Assembly: GCA_034440575.1 (NCBI GenBank) | Contig: JAOTOL010001625.1 | Coordinates: 2,936,501 to 3,000,500, forward strand | Reading direction: 5' to 3' | DNA from: Imbricaverruca yamaguchii | Taxonomy: Eukaryota > Arthropoda > Thecostraca > Neoverrucidae | Length of the DNA stretch: 64,000 bases | Shown: one piece after another, positions 33,101 to 59,557 of the stretch | How positions within the stretch are numbered: the first letter of the stretch is position 1 | How the letters are laid out: every line of letters begins with the position of its first letter | The notes under the pieces: model-generated | Told to the model about the DNA's origin: nothing | What the model saw: only the letters and a program-made list of their open reading frames with translations | Databases searched by the model: none | Position numbers and translations under genes: made by a program

Positions 33101-34815
33101 CCACATACTGATGCAAACCACATGTAGCCAGATAACTCCTCCTTTCCACTACCAGATGACTGGTCTAATTGATCGTGCCACCAGGAATCTGCCAAGGCCA
33201 CTCAGTTGACCAGGCTACAACATACAATAAGCATTTATGTGTCTGTCTTCTTGTTCAAATCGGTATGACACATATTTCCAACGTAAGATGAAGCTTAGTA
33301 TTGGATCATAGTGAAAACAGTGAACCTTGTGTTGCATATCATACATCATGCTTTCTGTAGCCATCCAGTATTGTGCCAGCAGTCTGTATGATGGGTTTCT
33401 GTGGTGACACAATGTAGTGGACTTTTTTGTCACATCAACTGACAAATGCAAAATCATGCATCAGTATTTAAGGAGAAGAACACGAACAAAATGTTGTGCT
33501 GCTGTTGGTTTCGTTCATTTATATCCATTGAATTTTAGTACAATTTTTGAATGCATAAAATACTCCAATATTAAGAATATACCTTATTTGATCATTCTTT
33601 GACATGGCCAATTTTATCATGCATAGCCCATTTAAAACTTTGCCACCAATCCCTACACTGGCTTTAAACTTCCAAGCACCGATGAGGAAGGGCAAGAACC
33701 TCAACTATGAAAAACATGCACATACAATCAAAATACATGCACATACATCAAAACAATCAAAACACAGCAATTTTTTATAAGGCCTCTTTGAGTTCACGAT
33801 GACTTTGGTAGGGCACCACCCATCACATTGCCGCCCCAGTAGCTCAGTTGGTTGGAGTGCTGGCCTGTACTGGTCTCCCCTGTCCTGGCAACACAGGGTT
33901 TGAGTCGCTTCGCGTGCTCGCATTTAGCCCCGGGCCGGGAGTGTCAGTTGGCAGCGGGCCAGATACAGTGTCCTAAAATTATTTCACCATTAACTGTGGG
34001 ATGAAGAGAAGTTTCGTGGGATGTGAAGATTGAGAAAGGATTGCACTTAGGATAAGTTTATTTTCTGTATGATTTTGTTATGGAGCAGTTTGTGATAATG
34101 ACTGCCCGCACATGTGGCAATGGCAAAACCTGGCAGGATGAAATGCACTATTATTAACTAATTTAACAGATTATTTTAACGGCCAGATAAGGCCGGGGAC
34201 GAGCTACCGGGCGGCCGTGTCGGTGCATTGACGGCACTTTAAACCTTCGGTCTAAATTCTGCCGTTGAACTGGTATTCATGGATTGGGTGGTGGGGACAA
34301 TGTTCACGCAACAAGCTCTGCTTAGCAATATAATTCTGGTTCCTTAAGCCACCCCAGCAACAACTCGGATTACATTTATATAAAAAAGGTTGAGTGTAGT
34401 CATAAGACCATATGCTTGTTAGCCTATTATCACAAGGGAAATGAGTGTTCATCAAGAATGCAAATTCAATATGAGCCACTCTACAACATTTTAGTCAATA
34501 TTCGTAGGTGCATCTTGAAAATATGCATGCATAACAAAACCATCTGTGCATCCAATTGCTGGAGAAAAGCTCCACCACAAGAACACAACATGACATTGCA
34601 GAGTAGGACCAAGCACAGGAAGCCACAAAACCATGTTCAGTGTACATGAAGAAGTAAAGAACAATGCAACTTGATGCACCCAGACCAAACTTACCTTCCA
34701 ATGTTTCACATTGCACCAAATTTAAATAATCGGTTGTCTTCAGAATGCCATTTTTGAAGCCTCTGCAAAGACCTTCCAAGTACCCATCATGTATATTAAA
34801 TATCCAATCCTTCAT
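18798..34815 (-). CDS. ATP6V0D1: V-type proton ATPase V0 subunit d (AC39), seven exons, 348 residues
   Basis: Subunit d sits on the cytoplasmic face of the V0 ring and couples the rotor stalk to proton pumping in endomembranes and plasma membrane. Coding exons (minus strand) are 34815-34695, 32385-32214, 29274-29096, 26513-26356, 23952-23776, 22431-22354 and 18959-18798. All junctions are GT-AG and phases join (121, 172, 179, 158, 177, 78, 162 nt = 1047 nt with stop). The protein begins [20 protein letters not shown] and ends [10 protein letters not shown]. Typical family segments are [80 protein letters not shown] and [16 protein letters not shown]. Length matches the family (~350). An in-frame TAA four codons upstream supports the chosen ATG. 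The wording is closest to arthropod AC39 (VhaAC39-1). Introns are packed with repeats. Confidence 0.95.
19201..19360. repeat. 48 bp minisatellite, three copies
   Basis: Units start GCACTCGTAACCGCC at 19201, 19249 and 19297, with a decayed fourth at 19345. They lie in V-ATPase intron 6. Confidence 0.9.
19500..19815. repeat. 40 bp minisatellite, 7-8 copies
   Basis: Unit GATACGAGCCTGTCGGCATC followed by AGTTGCAAAAGGGGAGCCGC. The distal copies are nearly identical and the first two are diverged. It lies in V-ATPase intron 6. Confidence 0.9.
20225..20307. repeat. ~47 bp tandem repeat, block 1
   Basis: ATGACCATGCCGTGACTGTA with TGGTATGGTGGCATGGTTAT units, repeated at 21635-21735. The two blocks bracket 1.3 kb containing the MITE copy and the promoter-like segment. 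Confidence 0.6.
20316..20596. mobile_element. hAT-type MITE, 281 bp, perfect 8 bp TSD
   Basis: Begins CAGTGTAAAATAATT and ends AATTTTAGGACACTG, giving imperfect terminal inverted repeats starting CAGTGT. The 8 bp flank cttacttt occurs immediately before (20308-20315) and after (20597-20604). An 8 bp duplication and CAGTG ends are the signature of hAT elements. Other copies are at 52199-52475 and, inverted, 33966-34181. It has no coding capacity. Confidence 0.9.
21205..21450 (+). promoter_or_regulatory. Promoter-like GC segment with short putative first exon
   Basis: Contains CCGGAAGT (ETS-type core, ~21210) and GCGCATGCGC (NRF1-type palindrome, ~21321), then an ATG at 21424 reading MASLVGNR before a GTAAGT consensus donor. 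These are features of a housekeeping promoter with a tiny first coding exon on the plus strand, inside V-ATPase intron 6. No downstream exon was recognised, so it may be an orphan, an alternative promoter or chance. Confidence 0.25.
21635..21735. repeat. ~47 bp tandem repeat, block 2
   Basis: Two units of CATGACCATGCCGTGACTGT plus GGTATGGTGGCATGGTTATG, the same family as 20225-20307. Confidence 0.65.
21905..22071 (-). mobile_element. Full-length tRNA-derived SINE (family 1), 167 bp, with TSD
   Basis: On the minus strand a tRNA-like head has the B box GGGTTCGAATCTCACC near 22010. It is followed by a short body and a tail containing TGACGCTATATGACTCAACG and (AACC)n. Flanks atgtttgcattc (21893-21904) and atgtttgcgttc (22072-22083) are the target-site duplication. 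The tail is what the short stubs elsewhere consist of. Confidence 0.85.
22354..22431 (-). CDS. ATP6V0D1: V-ATPase subunit d exon 6 (residues 270-295)
   Basis: 78 nt encoding [20 protein letters not shown] and KFFERE. Acceptor TTGCAG and donor GTAGGT; both ends are phase 0. Confidence 0.95.
23385..23434. repeat. 50 bp palindrome
   Basis: GTTCATTTGTCCTTGG and its exact reverse complement CCAAGGACAAATGAAC enclose an 18-base centre that itself pairs partly (CCC with GGG). Confidence 0.9.
23532..23585 (-). mobile_element. SINE 3'-tail stub (54 bp)
   Basis: GGTGGTGGATTTGTGCTATA, then CACGTCGCTGCGTTGGTCAT. Target-site duplication cagcaaaaaggcaa (23518-23531) and cagcaaaagggcaa (23586-23599). Confidence 0.8.
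23776..23952 (-). CDS. ATP6V0D1: V-ATPase subunit d exon 5 (residues 211-269)
   Basis: Encodes [20 protein letters not shown], then [18 protein letters not shown] and [15 protein letters not shown]. Acceptor CGACAG and donor GTGAGT; phase 0 at both ends. Confidence 0.95.
23953..25090. other. V-ATPase intron 4, proximal part
   Basis: AT-rich DNA without a recognised element between exon 5 and the SINE at 25098. Short open frames are not conserved or domain-bearing. Confidence 0.4.
25098..25262 (-). mobile_element. tRNA-derived SINE (family 1) with a tRNA-Lys-like head
   Basis: The minus strand reads GCGCGCCAGCTGGGTTGGTAG, then a CTCTTGA anticodon-like loop and GTTGTGAGTTCAAATC (B box), followed by a tail with GGCGTGAGAGATGACC. 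The 8 bp flank cattctaa is at 25090-25097 and 25263-25270. The loop resembles tRNA-Lys(CTT), but the 3' half and end are SINE sequence, so this is not a functional tRNA gene. Confidence 0.8.
25698..25871 (-). mobile_element. tRNA-derived SINE (family 2, Ser/Leu-like head)
   Basis: On the minus strand, GGGGTGACCGAGTGGTTAAG leads to a GGTACCAAAGGTCC arm and TGTTTGACATCC, then a body with GCGGCCCACCGGTGAAGCAG and (AAAC)-rich tail. Flanks ccagatttcggt (25686-25697) and ccggattttggt (25872-25883) form a decayed target-site duplication. Two sister copies are at 28885-29066 and 29308-29481. Confidence 0.8.
26356..26513 (-). CDS. ATP6V0D1: V-ATPase subunit d exon 4 (residues 158-210)
   Basis: Encodes [40 protein letters not shown] and [12 protein letters not shown]. 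Acceptor CCGCCAG and donor GTGAGT. Confidence 0.95.
26884..27045 (-). mobile_element. tRNA-derived SINE (family 1)
   Basis: On the minus strand, GGGGTCTGTAGCTCAGGGGT is followed by a B box GGGGTTCGATTCCCCGCG, then a tail with GACGCCATATGGCCTGAGCT and TTAAATCCACAATCC. The head is close to a real tRNA in its A and B boxes, but the downstream tail marks it as a SINE. No clear flanking duplication found. Confidence 0.75.
27073..27141. repeat. (TA)n microsatellite, ~35 units
   Basis: Uninterrupted TA dinucleotides just downstream of the SINE in V-ATPase intron 3. The minus-strand YIYIYI frame across it is not a gene. Confidence 0.95.
27150..28420. other. V-ATPase intron 3, nothing recognised
   Basis: No dispersed element, tandem repeat or domain-bearing frame seen, apart from a 22 bp palindrome CTGAGCATACATGCATGCTCAG near 27777. 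Confidence 0.4.
28430..28740 (-). pseudogene. GC-rich coding-like patch, possibly a degraded exon
   Basis: Base composition resembles the genes rather than the intron around it. One minus frame reads [20 protein letters not shown] followed by [10 protein letters not shown], faintly like the C-terminal part of a CUB domain (hydrophobic LxV, then GFxAxY). There is a stop upstream in that frame, and I see no conserved cysteines or splice sites that settle it. It may simply be composition. Confidence 0.15.
28885..29066 (-). mobile_element. tRNA-derived SINE (family 2)
   Basis: Second copy of the Ser/Leu-like SINE. It carries the complements of GGTACCAAAGGTTCCGGG and CATTTCCCAATATCCCGGCC. Ends are less clear than in the sister copies. 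It lies immediately downstream of V-ATPase exon 3. Confidence 0.75.
29096..29274 (-). CDS. ATP6V0D1: V-ATPase subunit d exon 3 (residues 98-157)
   Basis: Encodes [40 protein letters not shown] and [17 protein letters not shown]. Acceptor GTCGACAG and donor GTACGT. It is flanked on both sides by family 2 SINEs. Confidence 0.95.
29308..29481 (-). mobile_element. tRNA-derived SINE (family 2), 174 bp, with TSD
   Basis: Cleanest copy of the family. Flanks ctgcgtcacgg (29297-29307) and ctgcgtcatgg (29482-29492) are the target-site duplication. The minus-strand head is GGGGATGGCCGAGTGGTTAA and the tail ends in ACAAACAAG. Confidence 0.85.
30057..32195. repeat. 34 bp minisatellite, about 60 copies, next to the exon 2 donor
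   Basis: Unit on the minus strand: GGCCACATCACACGGTGTGA followed by GTGGTGGCTGTCCC, with variants GGGCGG and GACAG in place of GAGTGG. The array lies in V-ATPase intron 2 and begins ~20 bp inside the intron from the exon 2 donor. Many copies contain GTGAGT. All three minus frames are open across parts of it because the unit lacks stops; these 67-273 residue frames are not considered genes. Confidence 0.95.
32214..32385 (-). CDS. ATP6V0D1: V-ATPase subunit d exon 2 (residues 41-97)
   Basis: Encodes [40 protein letters not shown] and [14 protein letters not shown]. Acceptor TTTTCAG and donor CAC before GTCAGT. The intron side of the donor runs into the 34 bp array. Confidence 0.95.
32650..32788 (-). 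mobile_element. tRNA-derived SINE (family 1)
   Basis: The minus strand has GGTTCGAATCCCACAACC (B box region) near 32720 and the tail GGGCGCAAAATGTCCGATGC, then CGACGCGCCCTAAAGC. Flanking duplication not evident. Confidence 0.7.
32800..33825. other. V-ATPase intron 1, central part, nothing recognised
   Basis: Two minus frames (32873-33121, 33215-33457) have protein-like composition but no domain that I recognise and no splice context. I leave them unannotated. Confidence 0.35.
33831..34262 (+). mobile_element. tRNA-derived SINE-like element (family 3) split by a MITE
   Basis: Starts GCCCCAGTAGCTCAGTTGG (A box) and has GGGTTTGAGTCGC (B box) near 33895. The body runs to GCGGGCCAGATA at 33965, is interrupted by a hAT MITE, and resumes at 34190 with AGGCCGGGGACGAGCTACCG to about 34262. 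The family identity beyond the tRNA-like head is inferred. Confidence 0.6.
33966..34181. mobile_element. hAT-type MITE, diverged copy nested in a SINE
   Basis: Begins CAGTGTCCTAAAATTATTTC, the inverted form of the 20316 copy, and follows it through the CACATG-GGCAA region. The 8 bp duplication gccagata flanks it at 33958-33965 and 34182-34189. Its far end is decayed. Confidence 0.8.
34695..34815 (-). CDS. ATP6V0D1: V-ATPase subunit d exon 1 (residues 1-40, start ATG)
   Basis: Encodes [20 protein letters not shown] and [20 protein letters not shown] plus one base. Donor GTAAGT. The ATG at 34815-34813 is preceded in frame by TAA. Any 5' untranslated exon is not identified. Confidence 0.93.
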
Positions 34816-34819
34816 GGCT

Positions 34820-35620
34820 ATTGCTTACTTTAAAAAATGACAAGCTGAAACAATGAACATGTTAGAAAAAGGGAACAGTTCCATACAGATCAAACAATAT
34901 TTCAAGCATGAGGTTGATACTAACAAATACTGCAGCTTTGGGTGTCAGAAGTAACTGCCAGGAGAATAAAGGGATGCCTGTGATTGACACTGGACTAGTG
35001 CCAGGGACTTTTGGAAATTGGATTGCCCACTATAACTATCCAATGGGTTATTGCACTATACAAAATATTTCATACACTATTATAAAGTCATAATGCCATA
35101 CAGTGCTAGGTATTATTGCAGCTTAATGTTATAGTTGACATTTTAAAATAATTGTTTTGAAGAATGTTGGCAACAAGTCCATGCTTAGCTGGGTGGAGTT
35201 GTGGGAGGAGCCAAAAGTATAAAAAAAAAGGAGTGCTCACCACCATCCGGCCACAAACCAGCTGCTAACATTATAGTTTAGACCCTAATTTCTTGTTGGG
35301 ATGGATCCAGGGTCAGTCATATGCCTCCTTTGGATATGACTACTAACAGCATTCTTTATTATTAGTCTTACTGCTCTAATACCTGATGCTTTGTATGCTT
35401 ATTTATGTTTTCCATCTCTTAGCTGGGAGTGCCGCGACTTTACTGTTTATTGTATGGTGTTAACGTAAGGTGCTTGCAGTCGTTGGGTAAGGGGAGGGGG
35501 CGCTCCTGGTCACCTGATCTTGGGTGGCGGACAAAAAAATGTTGTGATATGAATCCTCCGGTTACTGGATATGAAGGGCCTTTGTACTCAACACTAAAAA
35601 CAAACCAAAAGAAAAAATGA
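34820..35620. other. Upstream region of the V-ATPase gene, nothing specific recognised
   Basis: Expected to contain the promoter, but no convincing core elements were picked out. A short AAAAAAAAAGGAG tract lies at 35220. Confidence 0.3.
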
Positions 35621-35624
35621 AACA

Positions 35625-36800
35625 AAGACAGACAGACAGACTTTATTGAGGTCATCCACAATTGACTCATGGCTATTATGACATCGCGTCAAATGGATCA
35701 AACAACACAGCACAAAAGGTCAAAATCACAGAATACAAAAAAAGAGAAAAAAAGCAAGTTGAGAGGTTAATCAGTCTGGCACGGGTGGCACGTCAAACAG
35801 GTACTGCCGTAGGTGGCGACCAAAGATTGACATGGGAAGTCGCATCAGCTCAGGTGGCAGTGAGTTGTGCATATGTGGCACTCTGGAACTAAAACGTCTC
35901 TTCCCCATCTTCGTGTAGGACTGGGGGACATGCAAGTTATGGTCTTGATGGGTGGTCCGCTCACGAATCTCCGCCATGGTGGTGAGATCGTGAGCCAGTG
36001 ACTCTGGCTCACCATGAAGACACACCTTGTGTGTGTGGCAAATGGTGTGATAACTGACCAGGTTCTCTGCGCTGAGCCAGCCCAGCCTCCTCAGCAGATT
36101 TGAAACGTGGTCAAACTTTTTGTGGCCTAAAATTACCTTTGCGGAGTAGTTTATCTTTTTTTAATGCGAGATAGGTTCTTTTTGGCTCTGTTACCATACA
36201 CAGAAATATATACCATACACAGAAATACAGTAGCGCATCTGTGAGAAAACCAGAGCATTGATCAGTGCAGAGATGATGGCAGGTGTCCCCTCAGATGTGA
36301 CAGACCACCCAGAACTCCAAAGAAACACAGTCAATTCTGAGACATTTAAGTCACAGCTGAGTAAGCAATGGAAAATAAGACCCAATATTTTTGCATTACG
36401 AAATGGCGGGTAGATCGTGATCGCGAAATTTCACTGTGATATCCACTAAGGCACAAAGCTTTTGTGGGCTGCCCAACATCATCAGCTGTGTCTTAGGTAC
36501 ATTAATTTTCAGTCCATTTGCTTGAAACCAGATGCTGAGGGAGGCAAGACTGTTTCCATATCAGTGATAACATTTTGAATTTCAGATTTCTTACCACTGA
36601 CCAAAATTTGGGTGTTGCCTCATATTGAACAACCACTGCACCTTTGGTGAACAGGCTGAGGTCATTGGCAAAGACATAGTAGAGGAGAGATCTGAGAGAT
36701 GATCATTGTAAAACACTGATGCTGTTGGGCAACTGGGCAGGTAAAAAGATGGCCAGAAAAGTCCCACTCGAGCATGATGGAGGGAGAAATAAAACAGAAC
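35625..36800 (-). pseudogene. CR1-like LINE fragment, 3' end of reverse transcriptase
   Basis: The minus strand shows FANDLSLF in the position of the FADD catalytic box (~36650), WFQANGLKINVPKTQLMMLG (~36500-36540), ALVFSQMRYCISVYG (~36200-36260) and a C-terminal RVPHMHNSLPPELMRL-type end (~35860). It finishes with TCAATAAAGTCTGTCTGTCT at 35650-35625, a CR1/L2-style simple-repeat tail. Frameshifts separate these blocks, and the D-to-N change in the catalytic box and the 5' truncation show it is dead. Confidence 0.8.
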
Positions 36801-38050
36801 TCCAGTCAGCCTTAGTTATTGGCACAAAGTGACCCTTGATGTCAAAGTGCCCCTAAACTCCAATCCACCACCACCAACTCCAGTCAGCCAAACAAATATT
36901 GTAAGCAAAACATTCAAATCAGTACAGTGAAGGCAACAGGAGTAAACAGTGGCACCACTCCATCTAGAACTGGGCACATTGACAGAAATATGAACAAATC
37001 TATGCAGACTAGAGTGACAAAATTGTGTATGGTAGTGCTGCACAATGTCACAACACTTGGTGATAACCACGTCAAGGAGAGGGTAAGTTGAATAGGTGGG
37101 CAAGGTCACACACTGAAATAACAAGTAATAAAAACTAAAATTAGACAGGGCACACTTACCTTGGTCCGAGTCTGGTTTCTGCAAGTCACAAGGTAATTAC
37201 TGTCAAACAACTGTTTATGATTTTATACCACAAACACAACACCCTGACAGATCCTTTGCATTGCACTGATCACACATCCAGATGTGGTGTGTGCTATAGT
37301 ACAGGTTGGTTCATATCATGTAAGGATTTAGCTCTGTAGGCAGGTATGCACTCTGAGCTGAGGGTGAAGTGTGAAGTTTTTATGGTATTTTTGTCTTAAG
37401 TCATTTTGGGAATTTTTTTTATTTTTGGAATACTATGTTTATGAACGTGATACGGAAGATGTGACCATTTGTTCTTTCAGGAAATACTTGTTTCTTGGTT
37501 TATGATAGTGATAACTCCCATAATGCACCATTTATGCCACACTACTGGTTTTTTTGTGTCATAATCTATCCATCCCTCACTTGGTGCTTCTTGGATGTTA
37601 TTAAAGTAAAATTCAACACTCCATGTGCTTGATTCAACACTAATTTACCTTGAGAATGCTAAATTTCCACCTCTGCCAAATAGACAGCACACCCCATCAT
37701 TCCACAAGAATGGTGAAAAAAACTGAACAGGCTGTTCTGTTCGGGACAGTGACATATGGGTGACATCATGATAAACATTTCAGTTGCATTTCTAAATAAA
37801 AATATATTGGTTTATATTAGTTTATATGAGAGTAGATCAGGGTTAAAATAATGGTTTTTCATTAGGTGTGAGATGTCAAAATGTGCACAGTAGGATGTCA
37901 AAATTTGCCATGGAATTAGTATCATTAAAAAAGTTTTGATGTCTTTCAGACTCAAATTTGAGTCAGTGGTTTATGTACTTATGATTGTATCTTTATCATT
38001 TGTTTTGAGATTCGTAATTTAAGAAGCAATTTTTGGGATAATAAGAAATA
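36801..38050. other. Intergenic, nothing recognised
   Basis: AT-rich spacer between the V-ATPase and AHCY genes without identifiable repeats or domains. Confidence 0.35.
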
Positions 38051-38057
38051 CTATAAA

Positions 38058-38105
38058 CTGGTATTGTATGCCACACCACATTATAGGTGTGGCATACGAT
38101 ACCAG
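38058..38105. repeat. 48 bp near-perfect palindrome
   Basis: CTGGTATTGTATGCCACACC, an 8-base loop, then GGTGTGGCATACGATACCAG. One G-T type mismatch in 20 pairs. Confidence 0.9.
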
Positions 38106-38344
38106 CACATACCTGTAAAGTGTAATGCAATTGCATTGTGAAGTGTTTGTGTACCACCATTCCTTATTGAGAGCATGGACATGCTATTTATAAACGAGAT
38201 ACTGTTAGAAAGGAGACACAGCTATATATAAGCATGCATCAAGGTGCAAGATGTGGATACTTCTTGGAGAAGGATGTTGATTGAGTGTTCAGAAGGTGGT
38301 ACATTCCACCTTATTTCACAAATAATTTAACACTGGAGTAGATT

Positions 38345-38412
38345 ATATTATGTTATGCTAGGTTAGATTATGTTAGATTAGGTTAAGTTAGGCTATGTTA
38401 GGTTAGGTTTTC
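38345..38412 (+). repeat. Degenerate TTAGG telomere-like tract
   Basis: Runs such as GTTAGATTAGGTTAAGTTAG and ATGTTAGGTTAGGTT, a decayed form of the arthropod telomeric pentamer. Shorter tracts are at 1115, 12445, 12540, 16232 and 40650. Confidence 0.6.
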
Positions 38413-38744
38413 CTATTTAATAATTCATAATTGGACCATCTCATCAAGGTATGTGAACTGCTTGCAGCATGAGCCAATCAAAGCCCCAGTATTATACCTA
38501 TGACATCATCACACCATACTGACATGACTATGACATCATCTCTGAAATTTAAAAGTAAGCATTTCCACAGAAAAACAAGTGGTCACATCTTCCGAATCAT
38601 GTTCATAAATATGGTATTCCCAAAAATCCAAAATTCCAAAATACCTTTTATGACAAATTTACTATTTTTATATAGCTTGTCTTGTAGTGATGTAACCGGC
38701 CCTGATATTGCGCAACATCTGCATTCTGAGGCCTTCCGGGGCTT

Positions 38745-38882
38745 CCCCCCGGCCGCCCCCCGCGGCCGGGGGGGGTTGTTTTTGTGGGGCTCCGGGGGGG
38801 AGGGGGGGGGGGGGGGGGGGGTAGGGAAAAAAAAAAAAAAAAAAAGTTTAGGGAAGGGGAAAAAAAGGGGGGGGCGGGGGAT
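38745..38882. other. Homopolymer-rich patch, probable sequence artefact
   Basis: Long runs of G, A and C in quick succession with almost nothing else. The pattern resembles poor consensus over a low-complexity tract rather than biology. Confidence 0.55.
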
Positions 38883-39369
38883 CCAGCAGCAAAAGCAAAG
38901 CATGTTGCTTCTGTGAATTATGAGGAGAAGCTGTGCTGGTTATCATGCACTGTGCTGGCCATATATTGTTCACTTCTTTGTTCAAACACTGATAATTGAT
39001 GTGACCAAAAATTGGCAATGCATATTAGATATTAGCTAGGTACCTACCTGCATAGGCTTTCCCCATTGGTTACCAGTGAACAGATTATATGCAAATATTA
39101 TTCCATGAAAATGTCCTCCACAGTGGACATGCACTCTGACTCACAACCTAAAAAGCAAGCTTCCCACTCTGCATACAAGTCACTAGCACTGATAGCTACT
39201 GGCTGCACCTTGACCCCCTGCACCAATCTCTGACCTGCCAGCCACTGCCCCACAAATGGGGCATTGTGAATGTGCAAAAATGTGCAATAGGTGCCTACTT
39301 TGCAGTTTCCAATACATGGAATGCACCTGCATTACAAGGCTCAATAATATATACAGCTAGTTCTTGTTC

Positions 39370-39465
39370 AAATCAGGTAGGTTCTAGGTACCAACCTACC
39401 TACGTGCCCACCCAGGTAGGACCTAGGTAGTAGGTAGGTAAGTAGGTACCTACCTACCTGTTGTC
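39370..39465. repeat. GTAGGTACC / TACCTACC simple repeat, self-complementary
   Basis: Interleaved AGGTAGGT and ACCTACCT words that can pair with each other. Confidence 0.7.
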
Positions 39466-39949
39466 ATGATAATTGGTCTCAATTTGTTAACCAGGTACCT
39501 ACGCGTGTAAGGATGTGAGCAACACACCATTGATAGGTAGGTCAGTGAGTCGCACACATCTGACAAATTCCACCACAAGAGAATCCCAAAAATATGTCAG
39601 CATACCTAATGCTGCCCAATGCTGGTCACAACAGAAGATTGTAGTCAGCTGAAGAGACGAGGCAAAAGGTGCGCGTGATGCAAAAGAGAAGCATGTAATC
39701 AATACACTGCCAAGATCGTGAATTATCGAAATTTTATTAAATATCTGGTACTAGAAGCAGGAATATTGATATCAATTAAGCGCGCCATTATATTAATTAT
39801 ATTAACAATTTCAATGGATTTTGTGTTAATCTGGCTATCTTATAAAAAATAAAATAGTTTGGAAGTGGTAGCCAAGAAGATAGCCAAGCTACTGAGAAAT
39901 ACTCGCCAATGTTCGTATTAAATTGGCATAACTTTCTATCAGCTGTTTG

Positions 39950-40169
39950 TGCTCGCGTGACATCACAGCTAGGAAGATCTACTCCGATTGGTGAACTGAA
40001 CGGAGAGTACACCAATTACAGCCTTCGTAACAAGTACCTCCGAATGTTATATATTCTGCGGTAACCTGCCGACCCTCCCCATTTCATTGCTGTTGATCCG
40101 CGTGTTGGGTCGCAGGAGTCGGATTTGGTTGCTGCACGTGGATTTTCGTATTTGAGTGCATTTTTGACC
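39950..40169 (+). promoter_or_regulatory. Probable AHCY promoter and 5' untranslated region
   Basis: Within 220 bp of the start codon are TGACATCA (CRE-like, 39958), ATTGG and CCAAT (CCAAT-box words at 39987 and 40012), a TTATATATT word near 40048 and CACGTG (E-box, 40135-40140). The motifs are short and individually weak evidence; the clustering just upstream of a verified first exon is what supports the call. The transcription start is not known. Confidence 0.4.
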
Positions 40170-57608
<17,439 letters not shown>

Positions 57609-58135
57609 ACAGGTGGCGCCATCCGGTGATTATCGGCAGATCGGTGATAACTTCTGGTGTCTGCCGGCAGCGCCTGCGTCGCTTAGCGCTCTCGCTGGTG
57701 ACTGGTCCGACTCCTCTACAGAATGTCCGTGATTTGAGCATTCCGCCAGTCTTGTTGGACATTGCTTTTAAAAAATATTTCTGGTGTCTGGGAGCCAATG
57801 TGTCCCAGGGTGCGATAATCGTATATCAAGCAGCTGCTCTGAGCTCTGCGGCGTCTGGGACGTTCGGGCGCGCTGTATTTGTCCTGGACCATTCGATGAT
57901 CTGGCTGCCGTAATACATGCCCGTGAAGGACGCTCTGTGGACTGGCGGGGTATATGGCTCAGCTTCGTTGATGCCCCGAGCCGAGCATGTGTTGTCATTT
58001 AACGGTGCACATATTTCACATGTGCTCGTGCAGAAAATGGACTATTAGTACCTGGTTCCCGAAGTAGAACATAGCCACTATGGTTTGCAGTGACAGACTA
58101 AAATTAATGTTTTAGTTGTTTGATATGGCTTAACA
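57609..58135. other. AHCY downstream region
   Basis: Should contain the 3' untranslated region. No AATAAA was seen close behind the stop codon, so the polyadenylation site is not placed. Open frames here have no recognisable domain. Confidence 0.35.
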
Positions 58136-58139
58136 TGCG

Positions 58140-58430
58140 TACGTCTGGCGGTCGGCGCCAACTTCGCCGGTCCGTGGGGGCCGATGTCTGCTCCCCAAGA
58201 TCTCGAGAACTGTGCTAGCTAGCGACAAACGGAAAACGGCGTTAGATAGCTGGTGACATGCTCTATCGAAAGTATTTCGGTCATTTTTTTCTCGCTCAGG
58301 TCAATATTTAAGTCACCGGGTCATAATGTCAAATTCGACGTGGGACTCAGATCTTGACACATCTAACAGCCCTTGAAATGTGCTATCGACAGTACGCTGC
58401 GTGACTCAATGTCAGGTCAGCAGATAGGCC
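58140..58430. repeat. Dispersed repeat family B, copy 1
   Basis: Matches 59558-59910 in order: GCGCCAACTTCGC, GATGTCTGC-CCCC, AAGATCTCGAGAACT, GCTAGCTAGCGACAAAC, GAAAACGGCGTT, TTTCGGTCATTTTTT and CCCTTGAAATGTGCTATCG. This copy lacks an ~80 bp internal segment present in the second. Confidence 0.85.
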
Positions 58431-58439
58431 ACCAGAGAT

Positions 58440-59550
58440 CACCGAACTTGGGTACAATGTATTGTAATTTTCCGGTATAAAATTTCTGGCAGCATGGCGA
58501 TGGGAAGCTGATTTTGCTTTTTGTGACGAAAAACACCGATGACATTTAATAATTAGGTCACTATTTGACCTTAACCTCGGTTGACAGAGGTCAAGACAGT
58601 TTTCTGGCCTATATAGGTCACATATCATTCCGAAAGTATCGACGAGAGCGTTTCGCTGGTGTTATAATTTTGCATAACATTTGGTTTTATACCACATTGA
58701 TGTTCGATATATATACTTTCTGCGGGATAATACACGGCTGCGTTAGTGAAAATGGTCGCACAAATGTTTGTGATATATGCGCCTCGTCCAGCACTTATAC
58801 ATTTTGCTTTCCGGGTAGCACAGTTCTTTAGCAGATCGGATAGTTATATGCCGGATAAATGCCGGCGTGTTGTTTCATGGCCCAGAGCCGGGTAAGCTGC
58901 CAGGTCGCCTTGGGGAATTTTCCATCCGCAAAAAGGGAGTGCTTTATTTTCGGAATGCTGTAGGGGCTTAGAGGTTTTATCGCAGAGCAGTCGACGTACC
59001 TTTCTCGGTCTTGTTGGGGTTTCCACCGACCGATTAAGCACGAACGCCAGGTCGTTCCGGCCCTCGCTACTCGCTGTCCTCGCCGAGTGCACCAGCTTAG
59101 CAGTGTGCCGAATCAGCGACTTTGTGGCGTTTCGCTGTGCGCTAAAACTCTTCCCTGAAAGTCAACCGCTGTCTGCCGCGAATGGGCACAGGATAACTGG
59201 AGTCTGCAGGAGTCTCGCCATTTATCGATGCACCCTTCACATTCACATCTTGCTTCAACCACTCTTCATTAGCTTTGCTGAATCGTTCGTAGTGCCTGTT
59301 GGACTTGGCCCATTTGACTTTCAGTCTGACTATAAAGGCACTTATATCTCGGCTACAACGGTTCGGTTGGACTGGCTCGATACCTTGCTCCTTGAGGAAA
59401 GCCGAAATATTTTGCACTGTTGCTCGTCTCAGACCGCCACTGATAAATATACTGAAATGCTGCTTTTCTGAACATTCCTGATTTAATATAGGGGAGGCTG
59501 GATCTAGCTGATGTGATAGTACTCATTCCTCACTGTAAGACAGTAGTTAA
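58440..59550. other. Spacer, nothing recognised
   Basis: Single-copy-looking DNA between the two family B repeats; open frames at 59103-59471 and its opposite strand have no domain I recognise. Confidence 0.35.
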
Positions 59551-59557
59551 CACTCAC

